The position numbers were made by a program, and so were the translations under genes. The notes below the pieces were generated by a model. That model was not told the DNA's origin and did no database searches. It saw only the letters and a program-made list of their open reading frames with translations. From Thiothrix sp. (GTDB lineage: Bacteria; Pseudomonadota; Gammaproteobacteria; Thiotrichales; Thiotrichaceae): a stretch of 64,000 bases of DNA. This document shows, piece by piece, positions 1 to 8,579 of the stretch. The DNA is taken from assembly GCA_008015155.1 (NCBI GenBank), contig SSFA01000008.1, positions 248,001-312,000 on the forward strand. The letters run 5' to 3'. Position 1 is the stretch's first letter, and every line of letters starts with the position of its first letter.

Positions 1-676
1 GTTTGGCAATATCAATTAATGCAAACTGATTCGAGTAGTTAGCCGTAATATAATCAACCACTTCACTAATCTGGCGTAAAGAAGCATCATCTTCGAAGCT
101 TTGTAGCTGTACATTAGACAGCAAACGATAATCATGATGGCGTGCTAGCAAGCCCAATAAGGCCACAAACTCACTAAAACGTTGCAAACCAGAAGATTGA
201 CGAATTTTTACGATACGCTCGTAAGCCTGTTCGCTTAAGCCCATGAACTCAATGCCGTGCTTAGCGCGCTCTAATAAAGGCAGAGCCTCGCGCAGTTCAG
301 ATAAATACTCACTAGCTTGACGCAGAGGTTCATCAGAGAATTGCAGCACCAAATCACGTACACGCACCCCTTCTTCGGGTAGCTCACTAGAAATCCAATT
401 ATGCGGCAAGCGTGGCCCTGTAAGGACTAAATGCCCAGGTTCAAAACGCCCAATATAATCCCCAACGAATACTTTTCCGGTGGTTTCAACGATGAGATGC
501 AGCTCGTATTCTTCGTGATAATGCCAACGAATCAATGGGTTAGGCGCTCCATGCTCAAGGCAACGGATATAACCGTAGGAACCTTCTGGCTCATAACCTA
601 AAACCGGATCACGCTGAAAATCGCGTTCTAGTTCCGGTGAGCGTGGTGAAATTTTTTGTCGAGCTAGACTACCCAT
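1..676 (-). CDS. AraC-family regulator of the polyol operon (partial)
   Basis: The reading frame opens with ATG at 674-676 and stays open to the left window edge, so the C-terminal half lies outside. The visible ~225 residues are a cupin-type sensor domain (a WHYHEEYELHLI stretch, then a VFVGDYIGRFEPGHL stretch) followed by the start of the AraC helix-turn-helix region (VVDYITANY...ALIDIAK). AraC proteins of this type (MtlR-like) activate mannitol, sorbitol and arabinitol uptake operons. It is the last gene of the operon, 20 bp after the SDR gene, so it is probably co-transcribed and autoregulatory. The inducer is unknown. The family call is firm; the target is inferred from context. Confidence 0.85.
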   Translation of the reverse strand, partial: MGSLARQKISPRSPELERDFQRDPVLGYEPEGSYGYIRCLEHGAPNPLIRWHYHEEYELHLIVETTGKVFVGDYIGRFEPGHLVLTGPRLPHNWISSELPEEGVRVRDLVLQFSDEPLRQASEYLSELREALPLLERAKHGIEFMGLSEQAYERIVKIRQSSGLQRFSEFVALLGLLARHHDYRLLSNVQLQSFEDDASLRQISEVVDYITANYSNQFALIDIAK

Positions 677-696
677 TATTCTCTCCTACTCACTCT

Positions 697-1482
697 CTAC
701 GACATCACATTGCCGCCATCCACATTAAGCGTCTGTGCTGTAATATACGCTGATTCATCGCTTGCTAAAAAGACTGCAGCACCGGCGATATCTTGTGGTA
801 TCCCCATCCGTCCTAAAGGTACGGCTTTCCCAACGGCAATTTTCTTCTCGCCAGGCTGTAAACCTTCATATTTGGCAAATAAGCTATCTACCTGACCCCA
901 CATAGGCGTATCGATCACCCCGGGAGAAATACCATTAACACGAATACCATACTCTGCCATTGCTAAGGCAGCCGATTGGGTATAGCTAATCACAGCGGCT
1001 TTAGAAGCACAATAATGTGAGACTAAACCCTCACCTCGCCGCCCTGCTTGGGAAGCTAGATTGATAATACTCCCAGTTTCACCCGCATCCACTAAACCTT
1101 GTAAAACGGCTTGCATCACAAAAAACATGCCTTTGACATTCACCGCGAAGATCTTGTCATACATGGCTTCATGCGATTCTAATAAAGGCGCCATATCGAA
1201 GATCGCTGCATTATTGAATAACACATTGATCAGGCCAGATTGCTGGTTAACCTGAGCCACCAAGGTTTTAACTGCAGCGGTATCGACCACATTTAAACTG
1301 TGATACTGCAAACAGCTAAACTTCTGCATTAAGGCTTGTAATTCAGCACTTGGCTCAGCTGCTAAATCAATCGCTGTACAAGTAGCAGCTTCTGTTAAGA
1401 AAGCCTCAGTCACGGCTAAACCGATGCCACCATTCGCGCCCGTTACGAGCGCGTGTTTACCTTGTAGACGTTGTAAATTCAT
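697..1482 (-). CDS. SDR-family polyol (sorbitol-type) dehydrogenase
   Basis: A 261-residue classical short-chain dehydrogenase that should oxidise a sugar alcohol with NAD(P). Visible motifs are TGxxxGIG at residues 14-21, NNA at 90-92, catalytic Ser144, and Tyr157 with Lys161 (YCASK). The GVIDTPMW segment after the catalytic helix resembles SmoS sorbitol dehydrogenases. Its start overlaps the stop of the upstream mannitol-type dehydrogenase by one base (TAATG), which indicates translational coupling. It lies between that gene and the araC-type regulator. The sorbitol/galactitol substrate is inferred from operon content (smo/mtl type). Confidence 0.85.
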   Translation of the reverse strand: MNLQRLQGKHALVTGANGGIGLAVTEAFLTEAATCTAIDLAAEPSAELQALMQKFSCLQYHSLNVVDTAAVKTLVAQVNQQSGLINVLFNNAAIFDMAPLLESHEAMYDKIFAVNVKGMFFVMQAVLQGLVDAGETGSIINLASQAGRRGEGLVSHYCASKAAVISYTQSAALAMAEYGIRVNGISPGVIDTPMWGQVDSLFAKYEGLQPGEKKIAVGKAVPLGRMGIPQDIAGAAVFLASDESAYITAQTLNVDGGNVMS

Positions 1483-2873
1483 TAGCTTTTACTCACAAAC
1501 TCATCTACTCGTTGCACAGCCATGCGTAAAGCAGCTACTAAACGTTCATCCCCTGCAATAGGACCAAATAGCACACGCTCCGCTGCAAAGCTTGCAACTG
1601 GATCACCCGAGGAACAAATCGCTTCTGCACTGGCTGTATCCATCGCCTGATCTTCGTAATTAAACGGAATTTCGCCCCGCTGTTGACGCTGCAAGAAACG
1701 TAGAAACAGCGCAGGTAACATAGCTACCGCATCAATACTGCGATTTGCGCCCAAAGCTTCCCGCAAAGTAGGCTGGATGAAGCCAGGAATCTTTGAATAG
1801 CCATCCATCGCTACCCGTTGATTGGTATCAAGAATATTCGGGTTACTGAAGCGATCTAGCACCACATCCCGATATTTCGGTAAATCTAATGGGTAAGGCT
1901 TAGCATTAGCCTCCAAGCAAGGAATCACATCATCGGTGACATAGGCATAAGCCATTTGGCGGATTTCTGGATCCAGTGTACCTTCATGAATGTACTTATA
2001 ACCACGTAAAGTACCCGCCCATGCGATACAACTATGCGGTGCATTAAGGAGGCGAATCTTCGCTTCTTCATAGGGCAGCACGTCTTTGACCATTTCCACG
2101 CCGACGTTTTCCCAAGCAGGCCGCCCATTAGCAAAATGATCTTCCACTACCCATTGAATAAAGGTTTCCCCCATTAAAGCAGCTGGATCATCATGCCCTG
2201 TGGCAGCTTTAACACGCTCACGAATATCCGGCGTAGGGCGAGGTGTAATCCGATCTACCATCGAGTTAGGAGCTGAGGTGTTCGCATTAACCCAAGCTAA
2301 TAAAGCTTGATCCTCACGCTTAGCCAAAAACTGCTTTAAGCCAGCAAAAAAGCGCTCACCATTACTGCGTAAATTATCACAATTCAGTAGCGTGAGTTTA
2401 CCCGCTCCCGCTTGCATACGTGCTTGCAGGAGCTTGCTTAAAGCGCCATAAATCGTCGAGGCAGTTTTACCCTCTAGATCAGAACGCAGATCTGCAAAAC
2501 TTTCATCTAGATGATTATGCGCATCCAGATAATAGCCCGCTTCGGTGACGGTAAAAGAGATAATCCGCGTATTGGGATCAGCGGCAAGTTTCACTAAGCC
2601 GCTTAAGTCTTTATCCCAACTAATTACCTCTTGAATCGCACTAATCGCTTGATAGAAGCGTTCACCAGCTGTATTCACCGTCTCCAGCGTATAGCTGCCG
2701 TGACTGGCTTGAAGCGCAGTCACTGTTTCGAGCATATCTGGGCGCAAATTGCCCCCAACGATACGCCAGCTTTTATCCCCTTGATCATGCAGTGCTTGCA
2801 TATACACTGCTTGATGCGCACGATGAAATGAGCCTAAGCCTAAATGCAGTTGAGTTAACACCGCGGCGCTCAT
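1482..2873 (-). CDS. mtlK: Mannitol dehydrogenase family protein (long-chain polyol dehydrogenase)
   Basis: A 463-residue polyol-specific long-chain dehydrogenase that converts D-mannitol (or D-arabinitol/sorbitol) to the ketose with NAD. The N-terminal nucleotide-binding segment HLGLGSFHRAHQA is at residues 10-22. The family signature K-x4-N-x2-H is at Lys272, Asn277 and His280 (KIRLLNAPH). Length is normal for bacterial single-domain MtlK/MtlD-type enzymes. The start overlaps the ABC ATPase stop by four bases (ATGA) and the stop overlaps the SDR start, so three genes are translationally linked. The exact polyol cannot be told from sequence. Confidence 0.88.
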   Translation of the reverse strand: MSAAVLTQLHLGLGSFHRAHQAVYMQALHDQGDKSWRIVGGNLRPDMLETVTALQASHGSYTLETVNTAGERFYQAISAIQEVISWDKDLSGLVKLAADPNTRIISFTVTEAGYYLDAHNHLDESFADLRSDLEGKTASTIYGALSKLLQARMQAGAGKLTLLNCDNLRSNGERFFAGLKQFLAKREDQALLAWVNANTSAPNSMVDRITPRPTPDIRERVKAATGHDDPAALMGETFIQWVVEDHFANGRPAWENVGVEMVKDVLPYEEAKIRLLNAPHSCIAWAGTLRGYKYIHEGTLDPEIRQMAYAYVTDDVIPCLEANAKPYPLDLPKYRDVVLDRFSNPNILDTNQRVAMDGYSKIPGFIQPTLREALGANRSIDAVAMLPALFLRFLQRQQRGEIPFNYEDQAMDTASAEAICSSGDPVASFAAERVLFGPIAGDERLVAALRMAVQRVDEFVSKS

Positions 2874-3904
2874 GCTGCGACTCCTGAGAGTTTGTTCAAG
2901 CCGAAAATGGCTTTGCCATCTTTATCAAAACGATGCAAATGAATAGGGTCAAACTGTACGCCCACTTGTTCACCCAATTGCGAACTCGTGCGCTCATATT
3001 GGCGGACAATAATCATGGCTGAGCCTAAATTCACATGAATCAAGGTCTCATTACCGAGTGCTTCAATCAATTCCACAGTACCGCGTAATTGACCTTCGTT
3101 TGGACCCACGATCGTCAAATGCTCAGGCCGAATACCAATCTCATGGGCATTACCTGCTTTAGAGAACATCCCGACTGGCAAGACATTCATTTGTGGCATA
3201 CCAATGAATTGCGCGACAAAGCGATTGGCAGGGCTATCATAGAGCTCTAGTGGCGTACCCACTTGCTCAATCATCCCATCCCTTAATACCACCACGCGAT
3301 CTGCTAAAGTCATCGCCTCTACTTGGTCATGGGTGACATAAATCGTAGTTGCACCCAATTCACGATGTAATTTAGCGATTTCGACGCGAGTTTGACCGCG
3401 CAAGGCAGCATCCAAGTTCGATAAAGGTTCGTCGAATAAGAACACTTTCGGCTGACGTACAATCGCCCGACCAATCGCGACGCGTTGACGTTGACCACCG
3501 GATAAAGCTTTGGGAGTACGCTGTAAATAAGCCGTCAAATTGAGTTTATCCGCTGCTTTACTGACCTTGTCTTTAATCAGATCTGGCGCGACTTTTGCTA
3601 AGCGTAAGGCGAAAGACATATTTTCTTCCACGGTCATATGCGGATAGAGTGCATACGACTGGAACACCATCGCCAGATCACGCTGTGAAGAGGGCGCATC
3701 GGTAATATCCTTGCCATCTAACATCAGCTTGCCGCCATTAATCGTTTCCAAGCCAGCAATCATACGTAGCAGGGTGGACTTACCGCAGCCAGAAGGGCCA
3801 ACGAAGACAATGAACTCACCTTTCTCAATCGCTAGGTCTACCCCTTTAATTGCACGGAGTTTGCCGTAGAACTTCTCGACGCCTTTTAATTCTAAAAATG
3901 CCAT
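2870..3904 (-). CDS. ABC transporter ATP-binding protein for polyols (MalK/SmoK type)
   Basis: A 344-residue cytoplasmic ATPase that powers the two permeases encoded upstream. It has Walker A GPSGCGKST at residues 36-44, the LSGGQ signature at 134-138, Walker B ending in FLFDEP at 155-160 and the switch histidine at 192. A ~120-residue C-terminal regulatory (TOBE/OB) region is typical of CUT1 sugar importers. The start is 15 bp downstream of the second permease gene. In smo/mtl operons of Rhodobacter and Pseudomonas this subunit serves mannitol/sorbitol uptake, and the neighbours fit that. Confidence 0.92.
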   Translation of the reverse strand: MAFLELKGVEKFYGKLRAIKGVDLAIEKGEFIVFVGPSGCGKSTLLRMIAGLETINGGKLMLDGKDITDAPSSQRDLAMVFQSYALYPHMTVEENMSFALRLAKVAPDLIKDKVSKAADKLNLTAYLQRTPKALSGGQRQRVAIGRAIVRQPKVFLFDEPLSNLDAALRGQTRVEIAKLHRELGATTIYVTHDQVEAMTLADRVVVLRDGMIEQVGTPLELYDSPANRFVAQFIGMPQMNVLPVGMFSKAGNAHEIGIRPEHLTIVGPNEGQLRGTVELIEALGNETLIHVNLGSAMIIVRQYERTSSQLGEQVGVQFDPIHLHRFDKDGKAIFGLNKLSGVAA

Positions 3905-3919
3905 GACTAATCCCTTCCT

Positions 3920-4753
3920 TTATTTCACTGCGCCAAAGGTCAAACCTTGAACTAACTGCTTTTGACTGAACCAACCGAACACAATAATCGGGGCAATCGC
4001 CATTAATGAAGCAGCGGATAACTTCGCCCAGAACAAACCTTCAGGGCTGGAATAAGAAGCAACCAAGGTCGCCAACGTACCCGCATCTGCTGAGCCAAGA
4101 TTCAAAGCCCAGAAGGCTTCGTTCCAAGCCAATACCAAGCACAATAAGCCGGTTGATGCTAAGCCACCCATGCCTAAAGGCAGTAAAACATGCCGGAATT
4201 CGTCCCAAAGACTTGCGCCATCCATACGAGCAGCTTCGAGGATTTCATGTGGAATATCTTTGAAATGCGTGTACAGCATCCACACCATAATCGGCAGATT
4301 GCTCATGGTGAACACCACAATCAAAGCGAATTTGGTATCCAACAAGCCTGCTGTTTTCGCCATCACATAAATAGGCGCTAAAGCACCGACTGCAGGCATC
4401 ATCTTGGTAGAGAGCATCCACATTAAGATGTCTTTGGTGCGCTTAGTCGGATTAAAAGCCATGCTATAAGCAGCAGGTGCAGCAATCAGCAAACCTAAAA
4501 TTGTTGATACCACACTGGTCACTACTGAATTCCATGCATAGTGCAGATAGTTACTACGGGCTTGCACTTCCACAAAGTTCTCTAAAGTCGGCGTAAAAAC
4601 CCATAGAGAAGGAACGGCAATCGCTTGTCCTTCGGTTTTAAATGCAGTCACTGCTAAAAAAAGTAGTGGAAAGAATAAGAGTAAAGCCACTGACCATGCT
4701 GCAATGGTACGAATGATCAGGGTTGTAGGGTTAGCATTGGGTGAAGATTGCAT
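3920..4753 (-). CDS. ABC transporter permease, MalG/SmoG type
   Basis: A 277-residue inner-membrane permease with about six hydrophobic segments. The EAA loop that docks on the ATPase is visible around residues 170-195 (EILEAARMDGASLWDEF). It ends in a charged tail (QKQLVQGLTFGAVK) common to MalG-like subunits. It starts 4 bp after the first permease gene and pairs with it as the heterodimeric channel of the polyol importer. Confidence 0.9.
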   Translation of the reverse strand: MQSSPNANPTTLIIRTIAAWSVALLLFFPLLFLAVTAFKTEGQAIAVPSLWVFTPTLENFVEVQARSNYLHYAWNSVVTSVVSTILGLLIAAPAAYSMAFNPTKRTKDILMWMLSTKMMPAVGALAPIYVMAKTAGLLDTKFALIVVFTMSNLPIMVWMLYTHFKDIPHEILEAARMDGASLWDEFRHVLLPLGMGGLASTGLLCLVLAWNEAFWALNLGSADAGTLATLVASYSSPEGLFWAKLSAASLMAIAPIIVFGWFSQKQLVQGLTFGAVK

Positions 4754-4757
4754 AGTC

Positions 4758-5636
4758 TTAGTCCAAGTTTTTACCGATCATACGAATCAAAAATACTGCG
4801 ACAATATTGGCGAGAATAATGGCCAATAAAGCACCTGCAGACGCGACACCAAAGTCAAAATTAAGCAGCGCTTGCTTGTAGATTAAGAAAGCCAAGTTAG
4901 TACTGGCATTGCCAGGGCCACCATTGGTGGTTGTTACGATTTCAGCAAACACGCTTAGTAAGAAAATAACTTCAATCATAATGACGACCGAAATCGAGCG
5001 TGCCATATGCGGCAGATACAGATACCACAGCTTTTGGAAATACGTAGCGCCATCCATCCCAGCCGCTTCGAGTTGCTCGCGATCCATCGATTGCAAAGCG
5101 GTCATGAAAATCAAGCAAGCAAACGGTAGCCACTGCCAACTGACCATAATAATGATGGAAAAGAGTGGATAGTCGGTGAGCCAATCAATGGGCTGTAAAC
5201 CAAAGAACGTCCAGACTTGCGCTAGCCAACCATAGACGGGGTTCATCATCATATGCTTCCACATCAAAGCATTGACGGTTGGCATAACGAAGAACGGAGA
5301 AATTAATAGGATACGTACGATCCCTTGGCCAGGGAAAGGATCATTAATTAATAGCGCAATCGCAAGGCCAAATCCCACTGTAATCAGCACAACACTGCCG
5401 AGTAAAACTAAGGTATTCCGGATGGAGGGCCAGAAATCGGGATCGGTTAAAAAGTAGCTGTAATTCTCTAAACCTAAAAATCCTGTTTGATCAGGTTGCA
5501 TCAGGTTGTAGCGGATTACCGAAAAATAAATGGTCATTACCAGCGGAACGATCATCCACAGAAATAAAGTTATTACTGCGGGCGACATCAAAAGGCGGGG
5601 TAACGACCGAGAACCTGCACGTGTATGTTCTGCCAT
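4758..5636 (-). CDS. ABC transporter permease, MalF/SmoF type
   Basis: A 292-residue inner-membrane permease. The first membrane segment is near residues 17-38, and the EAA loop lies in the C-terminal half (EQLEAAGMDGATYFQKLWY). It lacks the large periplasmic insert of E. coli MalF, as is usual for polyol/sugar CUT1 systems. It forms the channel with the MalG-type partner. It is separated from the binding-protein gene by ~130 bp containing a strong stem-loop. Confidence 0.9.
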   Translation of the reverse strand: MAEHTRAGSRSLPRLLMSPAVITLFLWMIVPLVMTIYFSVIRYNLMQPDQTGFLGLENYSYFLTDPDFWPSIRNTLVLLGSVVLITVGFGLAIALLINDPFPGQGIVRILLISPFFVMPTVNALMWKHMMMNPVYGWLAQVWTFFGLQPIDWLTDYPLFSIIIMVSWQWLPFACLIFMTALQSMDREQLEAAGMDGATYFQKLWYLYLPHMARSISVVIMIEVIFLLSVFAEIVTTTNGGPGNASTNLAFLIYKQALLNFDFGVASAGALLAIILANIVAVFLIRMIGKNLD

Positions 5637-5678
5637 AACGAGACCTGTCTGTGGTGTTAGCTAATTCGTGTAAGAAAG

Positions 5679-5714
5679 GCCGCCACTGGGACTTACCAGC
5701 AGAAAAGTGGCGGC
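5679..5714 (-). promoter_or_regulatory. Intercistronic stem-loop after the binding-protein gene
   Basis: GCCGCCACT at 5679-5687 pairs perfectly with AGTGGCGGC at 5706-5714, with an 18-nt loop and no T-run. A second weaker hairpin (GGGTA 5722-5726 with TACCC 5742-5746) follows. Such hairpins between a solute-binding protein gene and its permease genes usually stabilise the upstream mRNA or partly terminate, so that binding protein is made in excess. That role is inferred from position. Confidence 0.6.
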
Positions 5715-5766
5715 GCTTAAAGGGTAACAGTGGTGCTTTGCTACCCGACTTGGAGGAACCTAAAAG

Positions 5767-7083
5767 TTACTTGTAGTAACCCGCTTTACGCATTTCACGA
5801 TCTGCAGCTTCTTGGCTAGTTTTTAACGCCTCATCTACAGTCTCCTTACCGGCTAAAGCTGAACTCATTTGCTGACCTACGGTGACACCAATCGCTTGGA
5901 ATTCAGGAATCGCCGCAAATTGCACACCGGTATAAGGTGACTTTTCTAAAGTTGAATCAGCTGGATTCGCACTTTTGATCGCTGCTAATTCAGCATCCGC
6001 AAATTTAGCGGCAGCTTTAAAATCAGCATTGTCATAGGTAGATTGACGAGTACCGGTAGGCACATTACCCCAGCCCACTTCTTTACCGACTAAATTGACA
6101 TAGTCTTGCGAAGTAGCCCATTGAATGAACTTTTGTGCTTCAGCCGATTTAGAGGAAGACTCTGGAATCGCTAAAGCCCAAGCCCATAACCAATTTGCAC
6201 CTTTGGGTGTTTTAGCGGTTGGTGCTTGTGCGAAAGCCACTTTGTCGGCAACTTTACTTTGCTTAGGGTCAGAGATGAAAGACGCTGCAATCGTAGCATC
6301 CACCCACATACCGCATTTGCCTTCATTGTATAAAGCTAAGATTTCATTGAAGCTGTTGTTAGCAGAGCCTGGAGGACCGTATTTAGTCAGCAAATCAACA
6401 TAGAAAGTGATCGCATCTTTCCAAGGCTGGCTTTCTAATTGAGGCTTCCACTCCATATTGAACCACTGACCACCATAGGTATTCACCAGTGTAGTTAAGA
6501 ACGCCATATTGTCGCCCCAACCTGGTTTGCCACGTAAACACATACCATAAACACCTTTGTCAGGGTTATGAATTTTGGCAGCGACTTGAGCCACATGTTC
6601 CCAAGTTGGGTTATTGGGCATTTCCATACCAGCTTCTTTCACAAGATCAGCCCGGTACATCAACATAGAGCTTTCGCCGTAGAAAGGTGCAGCGTACAGT
6701 TTGCCATCTGCAGATAAACCATCACGCATGGCTGGCAATAAATCATCCACTTTGTAAGCGTCGTCGAATTTCAGTTCTTTCAGCCAGCCTTTTTTACCCC
6801 AAATTGGAGTTTCATACATCCCAATGGTCATCACGTCGAATTGGCCACCTTTGGTCGCAATATCGGTAGTGACACGTTGACGCAATACACCTTCTTCTAA
6901 GGTGACCCATTTGAGTTTAATGTCGGGATTGGCTTCTTCGAAATGCTTACTAAGTTTTTGCATTTCGATCATGTGACCGTTGTTCACAGTGGCGATGACT
7001 AATTCGGTGGCTGCTTGAGTACTAGCTGCTGCACATAGAACAAAACTGCCCGCAATAGCAGCTAACATACGATTTAATTTCAT
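5767..7083 (-). CDS. Periplasmic polyol/sugar-binding protein (family 1 extracellular SBP)
   Basis: A 438-residue solute-binding protein. An N-terminal signal peptide ends near AASTQA/AT at residues 19-25. The body is a family-1 SBP (ELVIATVNNGHMIEMQKLSKHFE at the start; WANPT-like and GKCGMWVDAT stretches later). It captures the substrate in the periplasm for the two permeases encoded next. A clear Shine-Dalgarno (GGAGGAGATG on the minus strand, 7085-7095) precedes the ATG. It is the first gene of the operon, as in smoE/mtlE-type clusters. The ligand (mannitol, sorbitol or similar) is inferred from the dehydrogenases. Confidence 0.9.
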   Translation of the reverse strand: MKLNRMLAAIAGSFVLCAAASTQAATELVIATVNNGHMIEMQKLSKHFEEANPDIKLKWVTLEEGVLRQRVTTDIATKGGQFDVMTIGMYETPIWGKKGWLKELKFDDAYKVDDLLPAMRDGLSADGKLYAAPFYGESSMLMYRADLVKEAGMEMPNNPTWEHVAQVAAKIHNPDKGVYGMCLRGKPGWGDNMAFLTTLVNTYGGQWFNMEWKPQLESQPWKDAITFYVDLLTKYGPPGSANNSFNEILALYNEGKCGMWVDATIAASFISDPKQSKVADKVAFAQAPTAKTPKGANWLWAWALAIPESSSKSAEAQKFIQWATSQDYVNLVGKEVGWGNVPTGTRQSTYDNADFKAAAKFADAELAAIKSANPADSTLEKSPYTGVQFAAIPEFQAIGVTVGQQMSSALAGKETVDEALKTSQEAADREMRKAGYYK

Positions 7084-7491
7084 CTTTCATCTCCTCCAAT
7101 GGATAGGCTGACTGCCCGCAAATGACTAGCTTGAGGAGAGAATGGTATTTTATTGCAGAATTAACTGCATTCCCCCTCTCTCTTGTGAAATAGAGTAGCA
7201 CTAGCTATTTAGAAAGGAATATACCAATTCGATTAGTTCAGATACTTTATTGCATTTTTATTAATAAATAAGCATTTAACTGTGCATAAAACTATTATTT
7301 TTTATCAAAATCACCCAGAAAATTCTAGCTTTAGTAGTTTGCAGTGCAGCAAAATAGTATTAATTCTTAGAAACTGAGGAATTAGCGTATAGCTCTCTGG
7401 GCTGAGCAGCTTAGTTGGCAACAAACACTTAAGCCCAACTAAGCAAAGACCAGTCTTGCTTAGCCGGTATATCCTTGAATAGAAGCTAGAC
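7084..7491. other. Gene-free stretch upstream of the polyol operon with two overlapping hairpins
   Basis: About 400 bp, AT-rich next to the binding-protein start. At the far end two inverted repeats share an arm: GCTTAGTTGG (7409-7418) pairs with CCAACTAAGC (7435-7444), and CTAAGCAAAGAC (7439-7450) pairs with GTCTTGCTTAG (7453-7463) with one bulge. They cannot both form. Neither is followed by a T-run. They could be the 3' end of the upstream exported-protein transcript or part of a leader. I see no convincing sigma-70 promoter. Confidence 0.5.
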
Positions 7492-8223
7492 TCAGCGCTT
7501 CACTACAAAGCCCTGTTCGGTCAATTGCATTTGCTCCAAGGCCAAACCACTAGCAGAAGCCCCTTGCCGTACTGCAAGCTGTACCGCTGCTTTGCTTGCT
7601 TGATCTTGCCCAGCACGCTTTATAGCTGCTTGAGTTAAGAGGGCTTGAATTAATAAAGCTTCAGCGATCGCTTGCTTATCTGTATCGGTAGCCTGTGCAA
7701 GCTTTGGATTGGCTAGCCAAATTTTTACAGCTTGTTGCTTCACCGCCTGTGCGGTCTGTTTATTCACATGCATAGAGCTGCCTTCAGAAGCTTGCCAAGC
7801 GGTGATCCACCACAAGGTATAAGCATCTGCAATATTGGTGATTTTTAACCCAAATGGCTCAATGGTTTCTTGAACCGTTTCAATAATCTGGTTTGAACTT
7901 AAAAGTTCTTCTAACTCTTTAGCACCTTCTAAATCCTTAACTTTGCGTTGTTCAGCTAATTCACTTAAATTGATCTGACGACGCTCTAAAGAGGGGGTGT
8001 ATTCAAGCTGCTCCAGCAAGTTTTCTGCTTCCTGTATAAACAGATTGTCTTCTGTTTTTAAAGCGGCTAACTGAATAGATTTCAAGGATTTAGTAATCAC
8101 TATATCAGCAGAAGGCTCATTCAAAGCTAAATTTGTCTCTGAGGATTGATTGGCAACTGCAGTGGAGGAAAAATAAATAGCGGCTATTAAGCTTGCCCAT
8201 AAGCTGCGCTTTAAGAGTTTCAT
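7492..8223 (-). CDS. Exported protein of unknown function
   Basis: About 243 residues. The N-terminus (MKLLKRSLWASLIAAIYF...AVA/NQ) is a signal peptide cleaved near residue 25. The rest is mostly alpha-helical and Ala/Gln/Glu-rich, with a central ITNIADAYTLWWITAWQA stretch that recalls poorly characterised exported DUF families (DUF6683-like from memory, unverified). The start is set at 8223: an AGGG sequence (8230-8234) lies six bases before this ATG but directly abuts the alternative ATG at 8229. It stands alone between the polyol operon and the divergent aspS. Confidence 0.7.
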   Translation of the reverse strand: MKLLKRSLWASLIAAIYFSSTAVANQSSETNLALNEPSADIVITKSLKSIQLAALKTEDNLFIQEAENLLEQLEYTPSLERRQINLSELAEQRKVKDLEGAKELEELLSSNQIIETVQETIEPFGLKITNIADAYTLWWITAWQASEGSSMHVNKQTAQAVKQQAVKIWLANPKLAQATDTDKQAIAEALLIQALLTQAAIKRAGQDQASKAAVQLAVRQGASASGLALEQMQLTEQGFVVKR

Positions 8224-8579
8224 CAGCATCCCTTTTATTGAAAAATAAACACTCGATGCGCCTTATACTAGCTAAGCAGGACTTTGTCAGTGAGCTGTTA
8301 ACTAGACGAAAGCACCTAAAATCCTGCTAATACCAAGATTGATTAAATTAATAATTATTCTCCACAGGTAGATACTTGATTGAAATCTAGTTAAAAGTGG
8401 CCTGTACTAGCATTGATTCTGCTTGCATTAATTAAGGACGCGACTAGGATTTAGGCTATTCATTCTCAGGTGCTTGGTAGCCATCAAGCGCTTAGGCCGC
8501 TTTCTTGCTTGCGCATAATCCTGCCAAGGCTTAACATTTCGGCCTTTGCTAAGACATATCAGATTTCAGGAATAATAAT
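8224..8579. other. Divergent intergenic region upstream of aspS
   Basis: About 350 bp serving as the 5' regions of the exported-protein gene (minus) and aspS (plus). Close to aspS, a CTTAGGCCG segment near 8489 can pair with a CGGCC...TAAG segment near 8540-8555, which would make a long leader hairpin. A weak Shine-Dalgarno (AGGA near 8569) precedes the aspS ATG. I cannot name a promoter with confidence. Confidence 0.4.
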
